Part shown: piece by piece, positions 55,783-64,000 of the stretch
How the letters are laid out: each line of letters begins with the position of its first letter
Numbering within the stretch: the first letter of the stretch is position 1
Source: Homalodisca vitripennis
Lineage: Eukaryota; Arthropoda; Insecta; Hemiptera; Cicadellidae
NCBI RefSeq assembly: GCF_021130785.1
Contig: NC_060213.1
Span: 116,824,501-116,888,500, forward strand
Direction of reading: 5' to 3'
Length of the DNA: 64,000 nucleotides
The notes under the pieces: generated by a model
Told to the model about the DNA's origin: nothing
What the model saw: the letters and a program-made list of their open reading frames with translations, nothing else
Databases searched by the model: none
Translations under genes and position numbers: made by a program

Positions 55783-58700
55783 ATATATATTGTATTGTAT
55801 TTATATATATATTGTAATACTTTATTTTTTAGAACATTTTATTTATAACTAAAAATATATGCTTCTTATTATTAAATATTAAATTTAAATTTTAAATGTA
55901 GTTTACATTACATTTAGTTATCTTTTTAAACTGCTCCAAAAAGTAATGAATTCACTTACAATTTCCTCCAGACTCCAGTGTTTTCAGCTACTGAAATTTG
56001 AATGTAAATTTCGATGACAACTCTGCGGAATATTGAAGCAACTGTAATAGTTCCAATGTATAAAATTTTTCCAATAAAATTTACAGGACATAAAATGTCC
56101 GCGAGTAGAATAATGACTATTAGGACATTATTATTACACTTCAAAATAATCACTTTATACATGAATTTGACACAAAGTTTAGTTATGAATGGTACAGAGA
56201 TAACATAATATGCATCATTGTTCGAGCTTACAGAGACTTGTTATTGTGAGCTGCACACTCGTATGTATGTAGTTGCAATCTCGATAACTAGGCACAAGTG
56301 GCAATCTCCCGAAGGCGCATCGTCACGCTGGTGATATATCGGCAACTATCCTCTTACAAGCGTTATACGTTCGCAGTTATATTGCTTGATGCTTTATAGT
56401 AGGCCTTTAAGTAGGCTATATGATCAGTATTGTAAAATTACGTATTTAATCATAATACTAACCAATATATTCAACATGGTAGTTGGTAGTAATAAACATT
56501 TTAAAATTTTAATATAAGGATCCATTAACATAAGGACCCAGCTGTTTTAAATAACTTGAGTCCTTATCAAAGATATCAAACGTAATGAATTGAAATGAAG
56601 GAATTAATACTTCTGTTTGGAAGCTATATATTCAGACAAAATATATTTAAAGGTTATAAACCTTTATGACGGTTAGGTAAGTTAAGTCTTATAACTTTTA
56701 ATTCTTAAACACTTTCATATTTTAATCATAAAAGTGGCTTGTTATTTGCAAAAATATCATTAAATAGTTATCATAACGATCATGCCTAGGTTTAACTAAT
56801 TCATAAAATTACATAACGATTTATTTAAAAACGTCTGTTTTACTTTGATGCCTACATTTTTACAAAATGTATATCTAGTGTCTGAGACTTTTAATTTTGC
56901 CAAAGATACACTTTGGAAAAACATTTTTTATAGAACTACTATGCAGGGACCCTACTTATTTAATCTTTATATTAGAGATTTTACAATAGCATGAAATAAT
57001 ATTAAGGACGCATACTACTTCACCACCACACATTTTCTACAATCATCTTGTATTTCCAACTGATTAATTACTATATTAAAATATATAACTTCTTTAAGAT
57101 ATATCGCGTATAAAATAAATAATCATTAGGATACATCCACGTCAAAAAAAGAATGTCCATGTATATCCATTTCCTGGGTAAGATGTTTAATATTTCAATG
57201 CTTCAGGGGTATTTTATAATATATTCTTGGAGTATAAAGCGAGTGAAGAGGTAAACACTTCACAGTTTCACTCTTCAATGTAGTAGCCGCTGTATTTTAA
57301 GGACTAGTGAAAGTTTAAATTGGTATCCCTCACTCTGAAAGCATCGGTCTCACAGTAAATATTAACAGTTACAGCACGCGTTTCGTAATTGGAAAGTAAG
57401 AAAACAGCGGAAAAAATATTTCCATTTAAAATAGTCTAATTTAACATATTAAATATTATATTTATTTTAAAATAAACTGCTTTGAAACTTATATTAAGTT
57501 CTTAAAATAAACAGAAAAGGCCGTACAGATGTAATTACTTCATGCTTCTTAACTTAGGTCTATGAGAATTTCTAAACACGAGTTTGAATTCTCATGGTCA
57601 AAAAAACGAGTAATTCTTTCTAGACACGTGCTTATTCATATATTCCAATGAAGAATAACAGGTTACTTAACCACACTGGTGCTAAAGTGTGTTTTTTTTA
57701 TTTAATAAACAGATCATTTTAGATACAAAATAAAGGTCCAATAAAAACATGTCTTGCAAATACACTTTTGAAGACTAGTTATATATGTACATGGTGTCCC
57801 AGAACTCTTAATGACATTGTTTAGATTATTGTTAGATGTCCATATCTACATGAAAATGTTTAACTGTCATTCCTTTAGTATTTGTATACCCGCATGTGTG
57901 TAAGCAAACTAGGAGGCCTCAGATAACTTGAGATTGGTAACCTAATTTTTCGGATTGTATATACAGTGACACCAATACATACATATCTTTACCCGTAGAC
58001 ACTAAACGGTTAGTTAATAATCTTGTTCAGGAACTTTAGAACTTATGAAAAAACAAGAGACAGAGTGTTATCCTCTCTTATTATAAACAGTATTTATCTA
58101 ATACACAGGTGTGTATTGGCGTCCGAAATTTTGAAACAATAGTTAAACTGAGGTAATCATTTCATTTCCTAATACAACTAATTATATTACGATAATCTTA
58201 ATTTTTAACATTGTGCAATGCTCTTACTGTAATCCCAGTGTAATGATGTATGAATTTCAAATTGGTAGTCTTAAATACATAACAGTTTTTAATAAATATT
58301 TTGTCATATCGATATTATATTAGCAACTTTAGCAGAAGAATAAATTGGTACTTACTTTGTGGCTGATGTCTTGAAAGGAAGTCTACGTTAAAACGAAATG
58401 ATAGAGACGGAAATTAGACAGTATAACGGTTTTATGAGGCTGAAATGATTAGGAACGAGTATTGATTAAATTACGGCATTAAATGCATAGTGTAAAAATA
58501 TATTACTTGTAATATTTTTTTAACATAACATTCAAAACTGAATGTATTTTACGCTTACATGGGTAATTTCTAAATTGTATTAAATTATATATTAAATATT
58601 TTGAATTTTTCCAGAGTGACGTCACAATTAGATATCTTTCACAGTTATAATGTAAAAACCTATTATAACATAGTATTATACTAATAATACAGTTTATTAA

Positions 58701-59699
58701 TAATACATTTTTGAACAATAATGTTTAATACAACGTAGGAGTTTTCCCAAATAATATTCGCGTTACAGGCTTTCCTAAAGTTTGATAAATGTTTTCAAGT
58801 CCATAGCTATACTTTATCATGTTAAATGTTTAAATATTATATAAATAGGCTCAGTGTGATTACAAATTCGTTTATTCTTTGATTTTAACTGTTTCACTGT
58901 GGTTATTCATAAAAGCAGTGTAAACAAAATTTGGTGACCCTAAGACAAATTCCATGTGAGCTTCAGGCAAAGTTTCAAGTGTATAGGTAAAATATTTTTT
59001 GAAAAATATTACAGACACACATATAGACGGAAATAAAAGAAAATTATTCTAGTCCTTTGCATGATAACTTCAGCATTAGTGAAGATCTGTAGATCAGAAG
59101 GGTTGAGAGAAGCGAAACAAAAGTAAAATATATAATATGTAATATATAAGAAAAGAAATAATAATAAGACGATGGTTTGAATTTATATAGTAAGAAAACA
59201 ATCATTCAAAACCATGTACAGTTATTATTCTTAAATAAAGGTTGCAAATTAAAAATAAGCAGTGTTACATGATGATAACTTAATAATGACATTACAATTA
59301 TAAACAATGTCCTATTTATCGCATTTATTTTAGGACAGAAATGTTATCCTAGCAAAAAGTGTTTAACAAGAGCAAGGTACGTATATACATTCAAAAAGGG
59401 AAAATCTTATAAACAAAACAGTGTGGGAGTTTTTCTTTGACTTCTACATAGGAAAGATATACCTAAAATTTCCTGATATTTTTATTAATTAATAAATTAA
59501 TTTGAACGAACTTGACTTTTTTCCAATTTTGTGTTATACTCACCACACCATTATATGGGTTTGATATTTACGGTTACCAACGCCAAGGAGTGTAAGACAT
59601 TTGACTTTTAATCTAAGTTAGATATAATAGATGTACAAGTTATGTCTGTGATATACCACTATATTAAGTACCCTGAACGGTATCGCCTTTATTCTGTTA
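55783..59699. other. AT-rich intergenic sequence
   Basis: No supportable gene. It contains the second copy of a dispersed repeat (56,270-56,370) and a transposon-tip-like GGTGTCCCA at 57,793. Confidence 0.5.
56270..56370 (-). repeat. Dispersed repeat, copy B
   Basis: The minus strand shares GTTGCCGATATATCAC and GCCTTCGGGAGATTG with 22,370-22,480 in the same order and spacing, within a few bases. Confidence 0.7.
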
Positions 59700-59701
59700 T
59701 A

Positions 59702-61045
59702 CAGGGTCATCGAAAAATAATGCCTAGATTTTAAATAACTGTCATAAAAAACTATCAAAGGTAATTTAAAGGTTGTAGTCTTAAAATTTGCGGAAAGAAA
59801 TATTTTTATTTTCATACCTTAGTATGTTTCAATGTGAGCACCGTTCGTTGCCCTGCAGATACTATCAAGTCTGTAGTCAACTTCCTGCCACGTGCGTCCA
59901 ATCATATCTGGCGTAACAGTTAAGATTGCGGAAGAAATCCGCTCCCGAAGATGGTCCAAATCCCGAATCTTTTCTGCGTAAACTATATTTTTTATGTACC
60001 CCCAGAAAAAGAAATCCAAAGGGGTAAGATCAGGACTTCTAGGAGGCCATGAAATGGGGGCTGCTCTACCAATCCAACCGTTTGGGAAGCGTGCGATTAG
60101 TCTTGCATAAAAATGATTCGCTGTCCAGTCTGTTGTTCGATATCGTCTAATTGGGGGAACACAAACAGTTTAAGCATGTCCAGGTAAACTAGGCCTGTAA
60201 TGGTTTTTTCTACAATAAAGAAAGGTCCAATAACTTTGTCATGAAATAACGCGCACCACACATTGATTTTGGGAGAATCACGCACATACTCGTGGATTTC
60301 GTTTGGCTGTTGCGATCCCCATACACGGCAATTGTGACGATTTACACATCCATTTATGTGAAACGTAGCTTCATCACTAAACAACACTCTTTGTAGAAAA
60401 TTTGGATTATCATCAATTTCATTTAACATAAAACTTGCAAATTCAGTTCGTTTAGGGCGGTCGGTAGGTTTTATTTGCTGTTTTATCTGAATTTTATACG
60501 TATGAAGTCTTAGCCGTTTGTGCAGTACATTTTGTATTGTTGTTTTTGGAATGTTTAGTTGAAGACTTCGTCGAGCAATGGATTTTTTTGGGCTCCTAAC
60601 ACAAGATTGCCTGATACGCTCAACATTCTCTTCTGATGTTCTTGGTCGGCCTGGTCTAGATTTTTTGCCGACGGTCCCTGTTTCCCTAAACTGGTTAAAC
60701 CATCGAACGATAGCTTTGTTATCAGGTGCTGTTTGACCCGGATATGTTCTCCGAAAGAACCGCTGTACACTGACAATTGACTTTGACTCCGCGTACCAAA
60801 TCACGCACTGTGCTTTTTGTTGCACGGTCAACATCGTACTGAGCGGCGGCGCGTTTGTGGCCGGCTGACCTTGACGATTGCGCATCTTGTCTGCGCATCA
60901 CAAAGACAGGGAAACACAATCAGACGAACTAAAAACAAAACTTGCGTTCACCAGTTATCTTCCAGTGAAAGAATTACTCATTTAACATGAAAGGTTTTGA
61001 TGTTACAATTTTATTAAATCTAGTCATTATTTTTCGATGACACTG
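59702..61045 (-). mobile_element. Mariner-like DNA transposon, inactive
   Basis: 1,344 bp bounded by imperfect ~30-bp terminal inverted repeats (CAGGGTCATCGAAAAATAAT at the low end; CAGTGTCATCGAAAAATAAT reading inward from 61,045). TA target duplications lie at 59700-59701 and 61046-61047. The single transposase gene on the minus strand has an internal deletion. Confidence 0.92.
59819..60885 (-). pseudogene. Mariner-superfamily transposase with internal deletion
   Basis: From 60885 it reads 262 codons. The N-terminal helix-turn-helix (DUF4817-like) spans VQQKAQCVIWYAESKSIVS to IVRWFNQFRETGTV, then a GRPRTS hook and a second helix-turn-helix (SIARRSLQLNIPKTTI). The catalytic core has FSDEATFHI (first Asp) and FMQD (second Asp), where the frame hits a stop. 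After about 11 bases the conserved tail resumes in another frame at FPNGWIGRAAPISWPPRSPD, then LTPLDFFFWGY, and ends at 59819. Relatives have roughly 15-20 further residues after QD, so a small deletion removed part of the core between the second and third catalytic acids. Confidence 0.9.
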
Positions 61046-61047
61046 TA

Positions 61048-63715
61048 CTATGTATCCGGCCGAAAACTGAGTGACTCTGCCTCTGAGCTTAAATCCAGTA
61101 CGACTCATAACCAATTGAGCATCGAGGGACATCACGGTTACTCAATATCAATTTACGGGTAAATGATTAGATCTCTAGCGAATCAGATAAGAGAACAGAT
61201 ATTGCAATTTATGCAAAGAAAAATGTTTTCTCTCTATGTAGATAGTTGCAACCTATATAATTTATATATATATATATATATAATATTTATTACTAAAAAT
61301 ATAACAACAATTTTCTTAAAGAGTCGTAATGTATGTAAGGAATATCAAAGTTTAAAATAGTATACAACACTTTTGTAGCTAAAAGCAGTTATACAGAATT
61401 ATAACGGTTGTGATTAAACCTACAATGTAAACAGACTGATATAGCCCTTAAAATAATTTACTAAATCTAGGGTCTAAGGAGACCATAAATGTAATCAAGG
61501 GCTAGACACTTACATATATGTTTGCAGACCGAGGCTTCTCTTGGGATATTAATACCCGTTATTGTCATAGGTTCTATTGTCCAGCCGTGCAATTGAGTCA
61601 AGGGCAAGACACCAACGCGTAAGTTTGCAGACTAAGCCTTCTCTTTGGAAAATTGTGATATGTTCTAGTATCTAGCCACATTTTGTTTATCATCCTGTAA
61701 CTCATTAATATATAGTGAAATGTAAATTTAATTCATAGGTAAATATAAATCTTTTTTCACTTAGCATTTATAAAATTTAAACCATAAGGAATTGCTTGGA
61801 ATATATCAATATATTAATTATTTACTGTGTATACATATAAATCTTTTGAAATTTTAAATTCGTCCAACATGTATAACCTGGAAAGAAAATGACCTTTAAT
61901 TTAAATAAAATACGAAAAACTGAAAAATTTCATAGTAAAGAAAAAAGAGATAGAAGACAAAGAATTTTACTCGTTCATCTTTTAAGTAATTATAAAGTAA
62001 GATATTATATACAAGGTCGTCGACACACTTTACAAATATATTCAACAACATGCAAGTGGTTTTTTTTTTTATAATAACCAGATGTATCAATATAGACGGC
62101 CATTACTGATTGATTTAAATACAATACAAAAATCATATATACTAGTGAAAATCGAAGGAGTGAATACTAAAACTACAATTGTATAAATTACTGAGACATT
62201 AAATAAATAAATCAATCGGGGTTCTTATGATTGATCTTCAATAAAGTTTTTTTTGTTTAAAAGAAAAATTATTACCTAAAAAAGTTAACAGTTTCAGAAT
62301 AAAGCAGGAGAGAATCAATAACAAGGCGTAACAAGAACGGGAACGAGATAATGATGAATTAAGATTAAGCGTATTACATTGCAGGTAATTATTTAGGTAT
62401 GGAAGTTACCTGACTACTGTGTAATTAGTTACTTAAGTTTACGAGTACATAAATTATAAGAGCATATCAGAGAAATAATTTTGCTCGGTAGAAAAGATAA
62501 TTTTTTTTAAATAATGCATTATATGAATTTTTAGAGCTCTATGCAGCACAGATTTAAATATTCTTAAGACTCGAACTGATTTCTAGCACAATTATATTAG
62601 CGAGCTCATGGATAAGGTAACAATAACTTTTAACTCAGAGTTAGAAATAATTTAGTTGTGAACCAAATTGTAGGTTTAATTGAAGAAGAATCAATCACAA
62701 TAAAAAAGCAACAATTTAAATTTAAATACAACATATAGCTTTCTGCCTGGTAAAGAAACATAAATATTCGACGTAAATATAATAACGTTATTATTTCATA
62801 AGCGTTGGGTCAGGAAATAACTTATGTTAGCTGTCATTATAGAAAAAAATTTATTGAAAAAAACGTAGACCAAATTATAGAAGAAAAACTCAAAAGTAAG
62901 CAGGACGTATTCTTTAAGTAAAGTGAAGTAAATTGAGGACTTTTTTTGTAGAACGTTTAATAGAATATAAAAAAAAAATACTGATCAGATGAGATACAGA
63001 CAAAATCTCCCATCTGATTATAACCCTTTTTAGAGACAATATAATCCAGAGACAGCAGACTATGTTTTTAAACAAAATTGTTTTGTTATACATGAACAAT
63101 ATTTAATATACTTAATAATAAAAAATTGTATATACAGATAAAAACATTATTTGTAGAAAAATAGAAAATGAGTTTTAAATAAACATAATAAAAGTACTCA
63201 TCATTTAGTAATTACTGACAATATTATAATACAGTATATATTTTCAGATGATGTTAGAATTCCTAAGACATAAATTTCCAATAGGATGAAAATTAACTTT
63301 CCTAAATAACAAAATCGCTATGCTTGAATGTGATTAGTCAAAAATTAAAACCAGCTACCTCATTAGTAATGCTTTTCCAACGAGTTTGCAAAAACTAATT
63401 AGCCTCACAGTGCAGGTAAGTGGAAACAATCAGTGTTAATTTGATACACGACACCGGCTGATTGAGTGGACACATTTTAAGTAATGTGTCGCAAGGGCGG
63501 TGACAAGTCATTTATTGAGATAAGCTCTTGATTATGATTACTTGCAGATTATGGATCCCTTAGGCTTTCCAGGCTGCATCTCTTAAATTATACAAGTGTT
63601 GACAGTACATTCTACATATCCTGTTAATTGGTAAAACTCCTCCGTTATAAATTATACGAGTTTTGATAAAACTGGATGAATTCAAAACAATGTGTTAATT
63701 CGTTAATAATGTGAT
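61048..63715. other. AT-rich intergenic sequence
   Basis: No supportable gene. A TA microsatellite lies at about 61,263-61,282. A roughly repeated ~125-bp pattern with AAGGGCTAGACAC/AAGGGCAAGACAC occurs near 61,498 and 61,601. Confidence 0.5.
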
Positions 63716-64000
63716 TTAACACTTTGAGTGCTGGCCCTAAAGGACATGTAACTCTGTAAAATGCTGGGCGTTTTTGGTGGTTTTCAAAGATTTATTAAAA
63801 AAAAGTATTTAAGGTATGAGAAAAATACGTACATGCCTCAATTCAGCTTACTTTCGTCTTTCTTTTAACGTGAGATTGTTAGTGGTTTTTTAAGAAACTA
63901 CACATAAAAAATGTTTTTTTAAAACATATATTTTTGGAAATTTTATCTAAATTAATTTTTTTTATCTAACTTACTAAACTAAGCATATATACAATTATTT
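63716..64000 (+). mobile_element. Possible end of a piggyBac-type element
   Basis: TTAA at 63716-63719 is followed by CACTTTGAGTGCTGG, a layout seen at ends of some TTAA-targeting insect elements. The sequence runs off the window, and no transposase or second end is visible. Confidence 0.2.

Noticed and set aside
37565..55800. Integrated large DNA virus in place of a transposon
   Set aside because: BRO-N, ATPase and capsid genes could suggest a virus, but long terminal inverted repeats, a 6-bp flank match, pPolB plus integrase and the size fit a Polinton.
1..64000. CRISPR arrays, rRNA genes, bacterial operons
   Set aside because: No spacer-repeat arrays, no rRNA-like sequence and no dense co-directional gene clusters outside the transposon were seen.

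Overview
The window is AT-rich animal DNA, most likely from an insect. It has no operons and no clear host gene. Nearly everything recognisable is mobile DNA: LINE, LTR, mariner and tRNA-derived SINE types, plus a giant virus-like DNA transposon. The host group rests only on element types; I cannot name a species.

Layout. 1-4.8 kb is AT-rich sequence with a ~112-bp tandem array (2.8-3.9 kb). 4.86-9.8 kb is a nearly intact CR1/Jockey-type LINE on the minus strand, with a FLYWCH + SGNH ORF1 and an endonuclease/reverse transcriptase ORF2. 9.9-11.4 kb holds tRNA-derived SINE traces and a 267-bp direct duplication. 14.3-21.0 kb is an older minus-strand LINE split by a truncated Gypsy-like LTR element (probable 5' LTR, Met-tRNA-type primer site, Gag, protease). 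21-37.5 kb is mostly featureless, with SINE, hammerhead-like, palindromic and tandem repeats. 59.70-61.05 kb is a mariner-like element with terminal repeats and TA target duplications.

The main feature is a complete Polinton/Maverick at 37,586-55,776 (18.2 kb). It has ~1.06-kb terminal inverted repeats that start with AG and a near-matching 6-bp target duplication. It encodes a protein-primed family B DNA polymerase, a zinc-ribbon/integrase, an A32-type packaging ATPase, an adenain-like cysteine protease, a double-jelly-roll major capsid protein, a candidate minor capsid protein, a PLA2-like protein, a coiled-coil fibre-like protein, zinc-finger proteins and a BRO-N protein. Together these form a replication, integration and virion-building set.

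Most Polinton reading frames carry single-base frameshifts. The two terminal repeats differ from each other mainly by one-base indels in short runs, so many frameshifts may be assembly errors, not decay. The most interesting unexplained signal is a start-codon-spanning motif, roughly TCTAnnTAAATGG, at many of the element's genes on both strands. It resembles viral late promoters.
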